A stretch of 64,000 nucleotides of DNA from Ananas comosus (GCF_001540865.1 NC_033621.1:24713134-24777133); one strand, 5' to 3'. Counted from the stretch's first letter, positions 12,388 to 24,685 are shown. A program made the numbers and translations. Notes: a model not told the origin generated them from the sequence alone.

Positions 12388-12874
12388 ATTGACTTTGTCT
12401 TCGAACAGTACCAAATCAATTTTCAGCGACCAGCTTGTTTTTCAAGCAACTACTGGTTTACTGTAAGAACTCGTAGAGAGTGACACTGCACTTGCTTACA
12501 AACAAACTTATAAACAATGCTACAAACTTGCATCTGCCGTAATTGTTAATTGGCAGGAAGGTGCGAATGAAGTGCGAAGAGAAAGGGATGATTCATGAGG
12601 CCAATGAAGAAAATCAAACCAACAAGATGATGACTTCATTAATCCGCAGAGGCTTCAAGCTGGGGATCATCCCTAAACCGGGAATCATTTTTCAGGGAGG
12701 CAGAGTTTTCCTACTAACTATACTAGCAGTCGAAGAAGACTCTGCGAACACGATGGAAAGATGACTTCAACTTTTGCCTTCTTCGGTTGCATTCCTATCC
12801 CTCGAGTTTAGTTGCCACCGTTAAGTCTGGAACGACAATAAATTCAATGAAAGAATTCGTCGGAAAAGAATATA
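12388..12874. other. 3' flank of the PPR gene
   Basis: Contains no recognisable protein-coding gene. The one longer open stretch (about 12543-12764, + strand) resembles no family I know and has no promoter or splice context. It more likely overlaps the PPR gene's antisense 3' region. Confidence 0.45.
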
Positions 12875-14704
12875 TCACTCAAACTTCTCAATTGTTGGAA
12901 CATATCCCTGATCCCTGAGCTCCCAATCCAACAATTGTAGCATCATTTCCACTCTTCCATCATACACCTCCTCCGTCAAGAACTTCCTCGCCTCACCACC
13001 TCCCACCTCCGCCCAGCTCCAACCCGGTGGCTTCCTCATCCCCCGCCCCCTCATCCTCGCCCGCACCCGCGCCGCCTCATCCCACCTCCGTGCCTTTGCG
13101 TATATATTCGACAAGAGCACATAGTTCCCCGCATTCTCCGGCTCCAACTCCATTAAATGCCTCGCGGCCTCCTCCGCCACCTCAACATTGGAATAAGTCC
13201 TACATGCACTCAACAGTGCACCCCACACACCGGCATTCGGTCGAACACCCAGCGGCATCTCATTGGTGATCAATCTATAAGCCTCATCAATGCATCCTGC
13301 TCGACCTAGCAAGTCGGCGAAACACATGTAGTGCTCCACATTCGGAGCTATGCAGTATTCATCCTTCATAATTTGAAAGTACCGGCGCCCCTCGGCTAGC
13401 ATACCAGCGTGGCTACAAGCTGTGAGGACCGAGACAAAACAGATCGAATCGGGCCTCAATCCCGACTTCAACAAGCTATCAAACACCTTAATTGCGTCCA
13501 TTCCGCAACCGTGGATGCCGAACCCGGCTATCATAGAGCTATAACAAATCAAGTCCTTGTGCTTCCACTTAGAGAACAAGTCGTATGCTCTCTCAAGATC
13601 TCCGCACTTTGAATGCAGATCGATGAGGGCGGCCACAGTGTGATTGTTCAATAGTCTGCTCCCACATCGGTCGACGTAGCCTTGAATCCAATTGGCCAAA
13701 TTGGGAGACCCGAATTGTGCACAAACAGAAACAACGGTCGCAATCGTCGAATGGTTCGGCTCCACTTTGCCTCCTCCATGGCCGCTTAGCATGAGCTTGA
13801 AGAGATCCAAAGCCTCACCAGCGGAACCTGCATTCGAATACGCAGAGATCATCGCATTCCACGACGCGACATCCCTCTCATTCATTTCATCAAACACTGT
13901 TCGAGCGGCGGCTACGTCACCGCACTTGGCATAGTTACTAATCATAGCAGTACAAACTACCCTATCGGCCTCGCCATTCTCTTTACACATTTCAAAAAGC
14001 CGACGAGTGGCATCCATCTTACCCAACGCGGCATACCCGCCGATCATCTCGACCCAAGTGATAGTATTCCTCTCAGGCATTCTCTCGAACAAGGACGAGG
14101 CGCTGTCCACGTCCCCATCAGCGGCATATCCCGCGACCATAGTATTCCAAACCTGCACATCACCGACTCCTCTCTCGGCCATTTCATCAAACAGCTTACG
14201 CGCATCGACTATTCGGCCGCACTTCGCGTAGAAACCCAGCAATGCGGTGAGCACGCGAGGATCGACATGAAACCCAAACTTAAAAACATGGGAATGAATC
14301 TGGGCCCCTTCGTTTAACGCCGTTAACCGAGCTAGCGCCTTCAAAACCGCGGATAGTGTGAACGCGAGGGGTCGACAAGTTTGGGGGCCTCTGAGCATGC
14401 GCGTGTAAAGAAGAAGGGCTTCTCTGCAAGAATGCGGGGAATCGGATTGGGCGTGGGCGCGGATCAGGGCCGTCCATACGAAGGCGTTGGGGTGGCGGAC
14501 GGCGGAGGCGACGGCGCGCGCGTGGGGCAAGAGGCCGAGCTCGGCGGAGGCGCGCACGAGCTTGGCGGCGACGAAGCTGCTGTGGGAGTGGGCCCCGGCC
14601 ACGACGACGTGGGCGTGGACCTGGCGCAGATGACGCGGCGAGGAGCAGCGCGAGATCAGCCGCACGATGCGGTCCTCCTCCGCCCCGGTCCGCCGCGGGC
14701 GCAT
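12875..14704 (-). CDS. Pentatricopeptide repeat protein, PLS class with E/E+ domain
   Basis: Intronless gene of 609 residues, strongly GC-rich at the 5' end. PPR proteins bind organellar RNA one base per repeat. The PLS-E subclass typically specifies C-to-U editing sites in mitochondria or chloroplasts. Tandem PPR units run from about residue 50 to 480, with motifs such as VWNTMVAGYAADGDVDSASS, MPERNTITWVEMIGGYA and CSHAGMLAEGRRYFQ. They are followed by the E motif (VWGALLSACRTYSNVEVAEE ... NYVLLSNIYAKARRWDEAARVR) and an E+-like region ending QGYVPTIEKFE. No DYW deaminase domain is present, so it would need a DYW partner if it acts in editing. ATG at 14704 is the first in frame. The exact target and organelle cannot be read from sequence. 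Confidence 0.93.
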   Translation of the reverse strand: MRPRRTGAEEDRIVRLISRCSSPRHLRQVHAHVVVAGAHSHSSFVAAKLVRASAELGLLPHARAVASAVRHPNAFVWTALIRAHAQSDSPHSCREALLLYTRMLRGPQTCRPLAFTLSAVLKALARLTALNEGAQIHSHVFKFGFHVDPRVLTALLGFYAKCGRIVDARKLFDEMAERGVGDVQVWNTMVAGYAADGDVDSASSLFERMPERNTITWVEMIGGYAALGKMDATRRLFEMCKENGEADRVVCTAMISNYAKCGDVAAARTVFDEMNERDVASWNAMISAYSNAGSAGEALDLFKLMLSGHGGGKVEPNHSTIATVVSVCAQFGSPNLANWIQGYVDRCGSRLLNNHTVAALIDLHSKCGDLERAYDLFSKWKHKDLICYSSMIAGFGIHGCGMDAIKVFDSLLKSGLRPDSICFVSVLTACSHAGMLAEGRRYFQIMKDEYCIAPNVEHYMCFADLLGRAGCIDEAYRLITNEMPLGVRPNAGVWGALLSACRTYSNVEVAEEAARHLMELEPENAGNYVLLSNIYAKARRWDEAARVRARMRGRGMRKPPGWSWAEVGGGEARKFLTEEVYDGRVEMMLQLLDWELRDQGYVPTIEKFE

Positions 14705-15546
14705 TGATGGACGGTGCTGATTGTGTCGCCGTAGTGGTGGCGTTGCTGCTACTAATCTACTACCAGTACCACCATAGTACTAGTATTGCTACTATTATTA
14801 CTGGTGAGTTTCAGAGAACTAGAGTTGCTGGGGGCCTGGGGCCAAACCAAAACTTCTCTTTTTGTGTGTGAGTGTGTTCTCCGGTGACACAGTACAATTT
14901 ATATGTTAATCAAATAAGTACACTCTGCATGATGCATTATGAAATGTACTTTCTTACCGCAACGCAATCGGCTCGCAATCCCAAGACTAACTGCGGCCAG
15001 AGTGAGAAAGTCTTTCAAAATACATGTTAGAGAAAAGACTCTTTCACTCGCAAACCACAAACAAAATTTACAATGCCAACAGTATTTTCCAATGACAGAA
15101 ATGCATTCAAAGGCACACCGACATGAACACCACTTTCGTAGTTGCACCGTGAACAAGTCAACCAGTTACCGAGAACGGTAGCAAATGGAAGCAAAGTAGA
15201 CTCTATAAGAGAATCAAGGTTTCGAGCACAATAATTCCACCCCCCCTAAAACCAATTTAATCACTCGGTTAGAGTGAGAATTAATCAACAAATCAGTGAC
15301 AAAACCTTCCCAAATCAAATCCCCAACAACAACGCCACGAGGGCGAGGCGAAGCAACATAAACATACAACAACACATCACCTTTACAAACAATCCAACTC
15401 TGCACATGAAACACCACCTGAGGGGAGGAAGAGTCATCAAGAACACCAACTACTTGCAAAGTGAAATAGCAATCAGATCTCTCTTCTTCGCAGTCCGATC
15501 TTAAGCAAGTTTAGTTGCCTATTTAGCCGGGCTAAGTACGACTAAT
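14705..15546. other. Spacer between PPR 5' end and palmitoyltransferase 3' end
   Basis: The first ~200 bp upstream of the PPR start contain trinucleotide-rich TACTAC-type sequence (about 14740-14800). The rest is presumed 3' flank or untranslated region of the DHHC gene. An open minus-strand stretch (15214-15459) lacks an ATG and resembles nothing I know. Confidence 0.45.
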
Positions 15547-18500
15547 TCAAGGACGTTCCTCGATCTTTTTCCTATCCGTAAATCCATGCTCCATTCCGAA
15601 CTCAGCAGCCAATGCCTCTATATCGTTAGTAATCTCATTATTCCCCTTCTGGCCCACCAAGCCCAAGCGCGGAGGCTCGGGCCCGCACCTCTCCAACCCA
15701 GAAGCACTTCCGAACTGGCTTTGTAAATCTTCCAGCTCTTCTGCTGCCACTGTTTGGCGTTTTACCCCCATCTCTAAATCAATGCTCCTTTTGGGCATGT
15801 CGGGGCTTAGTACCCGCCCCATGGAGTGTGAGGAAGTGAAGGCCGCAGAGTCCTCTTTCACCTTTGCTCGGAAATCGTTCTTGGAACTGGGAATTTCGGA
15901 GACGAAGGTTTCTCTAATGTTTTGAACCAGTCCTCGATTATAAGGGTTGTTCTTCCCGTCGTAGCGGTATCGGAAGTTCTCATAAGTAGTCTGTAGAGAA
16001 TTTATACAAACTATAAACAAAGAAATAATGCAAGAATTATGTCAATGTAGCCGCTTTATCCGAAGGCTACGTTTGTTGCAGGGATGGTAAAGGGATAACT
16101 TTAGATATCCCCTCTATTCTGCCCATTATTCTACCAAATGCCACAAAACTTTTTGAGGGATTAGTAGAGTTCATGTCCAACCAGGCTACCCAAGAATAGC
16201 CCCACAAGAAAAATTACAGCTTTCCCTGAAACAAACTTTTCAAATAAATTTATAACGTGGTTTTAATGATAAAGATGACAACCTGATTGGTGCAGATAAG
16301 ATAAAGGTGAAATGCCGTCAACCCTCCAACAAACCAAACCACGACAAACGTATAGAAGATGAGAATGCCAGAGACTGGAGACTTCAGAAGTGCTTTCCCA
16401 AGATTACATTCATGCGTGCCCATTATCTTCGTGAGGTTAACCCAGCAAAAGGCAAACACATATAGACAAAGCAAAGTTGTGGAGGAGACAAACATAAAAA
16501 AGAAGCGGTAATTCCTCTGCATGATAAGAAATAAACTGTGATTGAGCATGAAGTAATACAATCAATATATCAGATTATAATTTCTCAATCAGTTTTGAGT
16601 ACTACAGGCAAGCAAAAGAACATGGCAAATAAGAAAAAGTAAAAGAGAGAAACAGACTACTTCCTCCCTTGAGAAGATAGCAAACATTAAGGATACAGTT
16701 TTCACAGAATTAAGCACAAGATTATATAGATCGCCAGAAAATAAATAATAATTAAATATGAATTACAGTCCTGTCAGACAATGAATTAGGTAAAACAGAA
16801 ATAATAAATCAAATAGATAGAATTTTTAACAAGATAACATTTTCTATCTTTACTTAGTGATAGCAGACTCAAACAAAAATTCATGTGAAGCACCAAATAA
16901 TGGCATTTGGTAGGTTCTGTTTCTATGAGCCAGGCTTACTAGGACCAATTTCTTGAATTACTTTCCATACTCATAAAAAGGCCAACCCAAATGTGTAAAC
17001 CAAGTGAAAATTATACAACTGTGTTAAGTACCTTTCCAATGCATTGGCCGACCCAGGGACAGTGATGATCAAAGCGCTCGACACAATTGTTGCAGATAGA
17101 GCAGTGGGAGCATCTGGGTGGACGATATAACATGCATGTATGGCAATACTTAACCTTGACAACAACACCATTCACAAGGATGTCCTTTGTGGGCGGTAAG
17201 CTTTGAGCACCGTGCTGACTCCCCGGCCAGTCTGCAGATATATTGGAGGATTCACCGACATCCTCTGGTTCTGGAGGATGAGCATTTCGGGGTACGATGC
17301 CAGGGTCCCTACCAGATGTGAGAAGAAGAAGAGAGAGGATCTGCACGAATTTGGAATCAGAAGAAAAGGCTATTAGTTTTCTACTATGTACAATATGTGA
17401 TTTTGGAGAAGCTCAAAATTATTTCAGCACCGATTATTCTCTGACTAAGATGTTAGCACAAGTTTTTCGGAGATTTCTTGTTATTTAAGCTTGTGGTGTA
17501 TGGGGATTTCCCTTTGTGATTACAATCTAGGAGATGTTTGCTATTGTGAGTCGGAGTTATCCAACTTTTCAAGATAATTTGTCCGACCTACGATATGATT
17601 CATCATATTCAGAGAAAATAGTTCACAAATATTTTCATTCTTCCTATCAACCAGGTACCATGTCCCTTGAGTAAACAAGGGAGATGAGGCTGCTTAAAAT
17701 GCTACCTCAAAGGATTACAAAGACACTCACATTCATTATCAACTCTTATCTCCTGCATCTATATGATAGTGCCGAATCACTGGAACGGCAACAAGAACAT
17801 AGAATGGCCTAACTTCTTAGTACCAGTTTAAGTAGTAAGGACTGGAGCAACTATCGAACATTCTCCTAGGATGTTATATATACTCAATCAAATAGCTGAT
17901 AAAAAAAATTTGAACTAAAATTAGTGACGTAGTACGACAGTTTCTAAATGAAAATTCTAAATTTCAGATACTATAGAGGCAAATATTTGAATAAAGTGGA
18001 TGCAAGCTTACGTATGCTGTGAAGACGACAGCTATGACTACTATCAGATTTCCCAGGTTGTGATGAAACTCGTCAACCAGCTGTTGTGAAACAAATACAG
18101 CAAACAAGACTACTGGAACTACAATTAAAAATATTGTCAGTATCAGTGACCTCACATCTGGTCCAAAAATAAGCCTCCCTCCCAGGAAAAATCTCTGCAC
18201 AGAAAAAAAAGAATAACAAATAGATTTCATTCAAATGGTTGCATTAATCAAAGTATCAGCTATCACATGACTCGCCAAATTCAAAGCTAATTTCATCAGA
18301 GAAACAAAAGCAATGCATTTGACTTTCTTTCTACAAACTGAAAAAGAAGATAATATGTCTAAGGAAAGATTTTTTTTCTTTTTTTTTTAAGGCACAGCTT
18401 GCAGAATCATTGCTTAACCTACACTTTTCGTAGTCTCAACACAACTCAAGTTGACTCAAATCAGCTCTTCATCCCCACGTTGTGTAGTGTAGGGTGAGCT

Positions 18501-19485
18501 GTATGAGTCATCAAAAGAGACAAAGTTTACTTTTACGAAATTCTCTATTGCTGCTCAAACCAATTTTTAACTATGAAATCTAAACGAAGTGTGACTTTCC
18601 TAATCACCTCCAATCATATCATTTTGGGTCTCTTATCATTTCGCATCACTTACCTGGATTGTTTCACTCATACAAATAAGAGCATCTGTATCTAAACATC
18701 GTACGTAATTTTGTCATTTTAAATGACTCTTTCCCACTTTGTTGTCAATGGAAGCACTCCGTATGAACCGAACCTCTGCGTCCTTCACCATTCCTTTCTT
18801 GCAACACCTTTAAATCCTCATCTAAGCTAAACTCATTTAAGGGCATGTTGTTTTCAGTGGCTCACCAATGCCATTCTACAAAGCAGCTTGGCGCATGGTA
18901 TTCTAGACATGAAATGGAATACAACGTGCACATATTTACACCAGCAAATGCTAGATAAAAAAGCAGGATGAACATTGAGATGCAGAAGGGTTAAAGATAG
19001 CGATGAAAACAGAATTGCTTAAAATGAAAGCATGAAAGCTACTTCCTGGAAACGTATGAAAAGATACAACCAACTATTATGTGGCACTCTATGTAGGGTA
19101 TTCAAAGAAGTGCGATGAAAATGGTAAAAGATCTTAAACAATAACTACATTACTGAAAGTAGCCATAAGCTGTTTCGCAGATAATAGTTGCTCGTGTTCA
19201 TTATATACTAATAACAGCTGCAACAACTAAGATGCAGCTTCACTTATTCCTCTGCAAGATATTATCAAGCTATATTCGTCATACCATCATAAATTTCACA
19301 CTGAGAATGATTTATACCCACAAAAATCAAATCAAAAAATAGTTTTTGAAAGAAAATGCAGATGATCTCACATTGCTTCCTTTCCACACTTGATACACCC
19401 TCTTCGATGCACCGTTCGTCTCTATGATCCTCCGATTTGAATCGGAGAGCTGCGGCGGCGCAGAGGAATACATCTTTCCCTGCAT
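15547..19485 (-). CDS. DHHC-type protein S-acyltransferase (PAT05-PAT09-like)
   Basis: Integral membrane palmitoyltransferase that transfers long-chain acyl groups to cysteines of target proteins. Exons in transcript order: 19485-19372, 18194-18012, 17340-17032, 16516-16283 and 15990-15547. All boundaries are GT-AG and exons meet at codon boundaries, giving 427 residues. Two membrane segments (about 55-75 and 86-108) precede the Cys-rich domain (about 161-202, [15 protein letters not shown]...), whose catalytic DHHC is at 190-193 in [12 protein letters not shown]. Two further membrane segments (about 207-229 and 245-272) are followed by the TTxE motif (TTYE, 281-284) and a hydrophilic tail with an EIP-type segment. 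An in-frame second ATG four codons on (19473) gives the more usual MYSSAPPQ start. A splice-acceptor-like site just upstream suggests a leader intron. Membrane location (Golgi, plasma or vacuolar) is undetermined. Confidence 0.93.
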
Positions 19486-20400
19486 CCTAAAACGACAACA
19501 ACACCACGTCCACTCTCCTCAACAAAATCACCACATGGATCTCCATCACCAGCTTCTTCTGCATCACAAATCAACCACATAAAACATGAATTCAAAGAAA
19601 TTTGATGAAAATTAACGAATGGCATTACAAAAATGCGAGATCACGCGATTTAGAGCACAAACAACCAAAAATATTCGAGAAATTCCGAAAAGCTCACCGA
19701 AATGGAGCGCGCATTGTAGAGAGAGCAACGTGGATCGAAAAATGTGGCGTAAAATAAGGGGAAATTGGAGAAAAATAAAGAAAATTGGGTAAATCTGTGT
19801 AGATTTAGAAGCACTTTATTAAAGGGAAAGTGAGGAAGGAGTATGGCATGGGAGTGTCTAATAGCTCGGAGAAGAGAGTGGGGGGGGGGGCGGGGGGGGT
19901 GGGGGGGGGGGGAAGAGAGAAAGTTACTAGATTCGGGTCCCACCACTCCTACAAACCCTAACTTCAGGTTCCGTGGAACAATTATTGCTTGGACCGCGGT
20001 CTATAGAACTGCGTCTATGAAACAACAGCTGAGGGTGCGGCAATTCAAAGGTCAACTTACTTATGGTAGTTTGTTGATATTCTCTATTTTTTCAGTACCT
20101 TACTACGTTGCGTGGTTAGAATCACGCTTTGTGCGAGAAATATTTATCATAATTTATAAATAATCTTGTCTTAAAGTAATGTATATATATATGTAATTGA
20201 TAATACACATAATTAAAATTTGTCTTTACTAATCACATTGAAGGATCAAAAATATAAAGGTTTGATTAAAGATAACACAATAATTCCAAAATAAAGTCAA
20301 TTATCACTCATTTATTCTAATAGAAATATTTGATTGAATATTTAATTTTTATTTATTATAAAATAAATTTGATATAACTTTGTGCTAGAAATTAACAATA
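19486..20400. other. 5' flank of the palmitoyltransferase gene
   Basis: Presumed leader and promoter region of the minus-strand DHHC gene. It includes a near-pure G tract (19880-19912, broken by one C and one T). Further out it becomes AT-rich without recognisable genes. Confidence 0.5.
19880..19912. repeat. Poly-G tract (33 bp, two interruptions)
   Basis: G runs of 11, 8 and 12 separated by a single C and a single T. It sits about 400 bp upstream of the DHHC gene start codon. Such a tract could fold as a G-quadruplex, and it is also a frequent assembly error site. Confidence 0.9.
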
Positions 20401-20900
20401 TTATTCAGCAGCAGTGAAGATGAATTTGCATCATCAGCATTTTCGCCACTAATAATGGGCAAAAAAATCCCCCGTGTGTAGAGATTTTAGGATACGAAAA
20501 GTGTAAAAAAACTGCGCCCCGTATCTTCCAACAGAGAAGGACTACTATAGTAATAGGAGGACTTTCTCGGTCTATAGACCATGGTCCATGCGATAATTTC
20601 TCAGGAGCAATAACGGAATAGATCGAGTCACCTCCCGTGAACTCATCGCGAAACCAAACCATCGTACTTAGCGGATCGGGCCGGGTGACGTTATTACTGG
20701 TTAGAGAATGTTGCGCGCACAATGCGGCCCATTTAAAGCTACGGACAGATTTGTTGCCTGGACCCGGTCCACCCACATCAGCCTTAAACCAGCCCATTTC
20801 TCCTGTGTCCGGATTATATGCGTCATTACTGAATCTGACTTTTAAGCACCTCTACTCTAACGACTGGTACTTGAATTGTAGATCACCTCACACAGTACAG

Positions 20901-20940
20901 TACTGTACTGTACTGTACTGTACTGTACTGTACTGTACTG
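20901..20940. repeat. (TACTG)8 microsatellite with adjacent inverse unit
   Basis: Eight perfect TACTG units, preceded immediately by CACAGTACAG. GTAC is palindromic, so the array plus its left edge can pair with itself. Confidence 0.95.
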
Positions 20941-21965
20941 CAACCAACAAAAGAGGGGGATTTTATTAGGTAGAGCGATGCATGCTAGGCTGTGGAAGTG
21001 TGGAGTGACCAAGGCAAATGTACACTCACTAGTTTTCACTTCCAACTGTATCCAGGAAAAGTTAATTAATACAAGGAAACCAGTTCCCAACCGATCAATC
21101 AACCATAATCTTACACTTTAATATTCATCTGAAGCTTGATTCAATCATCTCTATTGCAAAAAGAATGTCTCCAAATCTTCTTTTTTTCTTTAAAAAATGA
21201 TAACGTGGAATTGAAATGTTAGCTTCGTATTGACAACAGACCTATATATTAGACCCCTACTCAGATCCGCATTCTAGTAAATCTTGTAATGTTCCTGGGC
21301 TGCAGATTGGAACTGGGTCATGTTCCATTTTTTGATCGGGTAACTGGATTCGAGCAACTATTCTATATTTTGTGGTTTTGGTATCTGATCGAGGGACAGA
21401 TTTTCAAAGTAGAGTTATTTGGCGGGAACCTTAGTGAAACATCTTTCCGTCAATATCCTTTCTGAAGCTTCCGGCGACCCTGACACACACAAAATTAAGT
21501 GTTAGTTCCGTTGCAGCCTCTGCTTCTCGGATTCGAAGATCCGTTATTCAGGTTTTCGAATACCAGCCATTTGTTGCTTGCGAGATGCTGTGCTCTCGAG
21601 GTCGAGCCAAATATACTCCTAAATTTTCCGATCTAGCTCAAATCCTTTTTCGAGCTTCGAGGAAAGGCTAGCTAAGCTCAGACGAGTTTTTTTGTGTCAC
21701 TGATGCTATTCTGGATCATTTCGGATCTAACATAGTGCATGTTACTCCTATCTAGCATGGTACTCAACATTAATTTGTTTAATTAGCCTATGAGTGCTAA
21801 TTAATGGTGTAAAAGATCATTGCTCTGATTACTTGTTGAACCTCTTCCGCCAGTTGCAGGCATATCTCTCGGCAATCCGAAGTCGCGTACGTACGTACCC
21901 CAATTTTATCAACCTTAATCCCAGACAATTGGTTCGTTAACTGGTATAAAAATGGTAATAATGAT

Positions 21966-22060
21966 CGTCCCTAGTGCAGGTGGTAAAAAATTTGATAATT
22001 AGTACATGAGATCCCAAGTTCGAAGTTTAGTAATATAGCAAGAATAATTCTGCAATTTTG
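21966..22060 (+). mobile_element. Degenerate tRNA-derived SINE
   Basis: CGTCCCTAGTGCAGGTGG followed by a B-box-like CAAGTTCGAAG (about 22014-22024) matches the 5' part of the intact SINE at 27899. The 3' part is diverged and no poly-A tail is evident. Confidence 0.55.
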
Positions 22061-23720
22061 TACACAATCATTAGGTCTAACGAATTGCACATCATCTAAC
22101 ACGAACAGCTGGCCTAAGTTTTTTCCTTCTTTTTTTTTTTCTTTTCTATTTAATTTCTATTTTCTAACTTTTTTTTTTTGGAATCAATTGCCCACCAAAC
22201 GACAATGATGTTTCCAGCATATAACATGGAAGTTTGTTCCCTTAACAAAAGATGCGTGTGAGAGTTCTCCTCCGGCCATGGTTGCAAGAAATTCTTACAA
22301 CGGATATGTGGCTTTAATCTATTGGTTACTTCGACTAATCCGATGTAATGTAAAAAATTATTGTTTATTCGATCTCGCTGTAAGTGTCGCCTGATGAAGT
22401 GTTGTCTAAATATGATATATATTGAAAAAAATGAAATATCAAAATGCCTTTAGCTGTTTTTTTCTACAATAGTGACGATTTGAAACTTCTGAATTGAAAG
22501 CTCAGAATCTCGTTATTTTTTCTGTTACAACTTATTTTCCTAATTTATCGAACACTCGCTAAATTTTTTCGTTGCTGGTGATGAAAACTGAAAGCAGAAG
22601 CAAAAATAGCGTCAGATAGAAATTTCACAGCCAGGAATTGGAGAGGATCAGCTGCCTTGCGTAGGTGGGCAATTGCAAAACCTGTAAAGCAAGCAGAGGA
22701 GAAGTGCTTCTCTAACAATAGACTCATTCACTGCCCAAAAGCATGGATTTGAATTACTTGCTCACCACTCCAAGTTTCCAACCCCCACCAAACCAAACAT
22801 GTTGGACCCACAAAGAAAAAAAGACCAAACTCTGAAGAAATATTAAGTTACATATGTAAACACACCTGCAAAACTACTAGCTAGCAATTTTTATATATAA
22901 TCCTGTAAAATCGAAATTTTGGTTCCATGAAATATGATTTGCGCCCATTAAACTAGAGTCCAAAACCATTTATTAGGAAGTTACATTGCATCACTTTGAG
23001 AGCACCCCCTCACCAAACACCTATATATGTGATGATGAGAGCAAACATGTAGAGTACTACGTCAAGCAATTATATATCTGATTAATGAAACAGGATATAT
23101 AACTCAGCTTATATTATAAAGAAGAGAATCTCAACAAAGAAAAACTAGAGGCTTGAAAAAGATAATAACAATATTAAGTGCCTGTTTATGTGTAATATTT
23201 GTGGTTGTGTTTGAAGGGGATATTTGAAAAAGAGAGATCGAGAGACTGTGTGTGAATGCCAACACATATTTTACAGCAAACAGAATTATTATTAATTTCG
23301 ACAATACAAATTAACAAATAGATACATGATGGGTGGGTGTCGCAAAAACAAAAAAAAGATACAACCCAGCACTCCACACAATTAAACTCACAATTAAATT
23401 TCTAGGAGTACTGATCACCAATAGTACTCCTCCTAATTAACTATATATATCATACCAACAGACATCTACATATCAATATTTAGATACATTAATTATAGGA
23501 TAGATGAATTAATGCCCATGATGCAGTAAAAATAAAAAAAGAAAGAAAAACAGAAATTACATCAACAAGCCCTGATCAATTAATCCCTAATATCCAAAAC
23601 CATAGGGATCATAACACACAAGCACACATAAACACGCATGCATGCATGCATATATAGATATATGCACATATATAGTACGTACGTACGTAGCGTACGTAGG
23701 TATGTATATATAGATGTAAT

Positions 23721-24452
23721 TTATGTCCCTCTCGCGAGCATGTGCTGGTACTCCTCCTGATACTCAAACAAGGCGATGCGTCTCTGTGCGCGCAACTGCT
23801 CGTAGAATCTCCTGATGAACTCCTCCGCCTCGTCGTCGACCTCCCCGTTGTCTCCATCTTTGACCTCCTCCTCCTCCTCCTCCTCCTCCTCCTCCTCATC
23901 ATCATCATCATCATCATCGGAGTAGTACTCCGAAATCCGAACCGATGTCGGCGAGGGGCTGCGCCTCTCCCCGGGAGCGAAAAGCTCCTCCGCTAACAGC
24001 GATGTTGTTGCCGTCGTCGACGATGACGACGACTGCGGCGAGTACTCAATTCTCTTCTGCGCCGCGGGAGCACAAGGCCACGAATGTTTGTCCTCCTCGT
24101 CCTCTACGACTGCGTTGAGGCAAGGGAAGTACGCGTGGCGGCGCCCGCGGAAAAAAACAGGATTGGGGCTGTTGCTGCAGGAGAACTCGTACTCGCGCAT
24201 AATCGTCATCGTTGTTGCCGCAATACTCTGCGACCGCTGAGAATGAGGGTGGTGGTGGTGGTGGTGGTGGTGGTGGTGGAAGATGAGGTTGGTGAGGGAC
24301 CTCCCGAGGATTTTGTTGCCTCTCTTCATGAAGAGGTTCATGTCTATGAGGAGTTTGCGTTTGTTGGATACGAGGCCCTTGCGCATCATGAAGAACACGG
24401 CGCGGAGGTAGCTCCATAGCTTCTTCGCCGCGGTGGGGGAGTGAAGTTCCAT
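23721..24452 (-). CDS. DUF761 family protein (243 aa) with poly-His and acidic tracts
   Basis: Single-exon gene. The N-terminal third is basic and hydrophobic (AAKKLWSYLRAVFFMMRKGL, then a conserved LLIDMNLFMKRGNKI block), typical of the plant DUF761 (cotton-fibre-protein-like) family. Ten consecutive histidines occupy residues 59-68. A long Asp/Glu run encoded by CTC/ATC-type trinucleotides lies at about 175-195. The C-terminal DUF761 motif spans about 208-243 (EEFIRRFYEQLRAQRRIALF ... HMLARGT). The molecular function of the family is not established; overexpression phenotypes in growth and defence are reported for some members. A TATAAATA box lies upstream at 24678-24685 on the minus strand. 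It is divergent from a second DUF761 gene at 30.6 kb. Confidence 0.9.
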   Translation of the reverse strand: MELHSPTAAKKLWSYLRAVFFMMRKGLVSNKRKLLIDMNLFMKRGNKILGRSLTNLIFHHHHHHHHHHPHSQRSQSIAATTMTIMREYEFSCSNSPNPVFFRGRRHAYFPCLNAVVEDEEDKHSWPCAPAAQKRIEYSPQSSSSSTTATTSLLAEELFAPGERRSPSPTSVRISEYYSDDDDDDDEEEEEEEEEEEVKDGDNGEVDDEAEEFIRRFYEQLRAQRRIALFEYQEEYQHMLARGT

Positions 24453-24677
24453 GATAAATTCTAAATGTTTATGTATAATTATATATGTATATAGGTACGC
24501 AGTATGATGTGGGAAAGTTGTTGTTGTTAAATAGAAGCTCTCTAAATTGGTCTTCCTATTCTTCTTCTTCCTCTGATTCTTCTTCTCTGTGAGGTGGGCG
24601 AGACACCTCGCAGAGAAGAGAGAAGAGAGAGAGAGCCCCTTTATGAGAAGGGGAAGGAGAGGGTGAGAGGTAGGTGT

Positions 24678-24685
24678 TATTTATA
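24678..24685 (-). promoter_or_regulatory. TATA box of the DUF761 gene
   Basis: TATAAATA on the minus strand, 226-233 bp upstream of the start codon. The intervening leader is CT-rich when read on the minus strand. Confidence 0.65.

Larger units (their letters stand above)
20401..23720. other. Gene-free stretch with microsatellite and SINE fragment
   Basis: AT-rich, with a pentanucleotide microsatellite (20901-20940), a degenerate SINE (about 21966-22060) and long poly-T/pyrimidine runs. CATGCATGCATGCATA and GTACGTACGTACGTA runs (about 23636-23695) lie just beyond the DUF761 gene's 3' end. No coding region with family resemblance was found. Confidence 0.5.

Noticed and set aside
12543..12764. 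73-codon open frame on the plus strand beyond the PPR gene
   Set aside because: No family resemblance, promoter or splice support.
15214..15459. 81-codon open stretch on the minus strand downstream of the palmitoyltransferase gene
   Set aside because: It has no ATG, no splice acceptor context that keeps a frame, and no resemblance to a known protein. It is more likely 3' untranslated sequence.
23619..23700. CATG and GTAC repeated runs resembling an array
   Set aside because: They are simple tetranucleotide microsatellites, with no spacers as in a CRISPR-like array.
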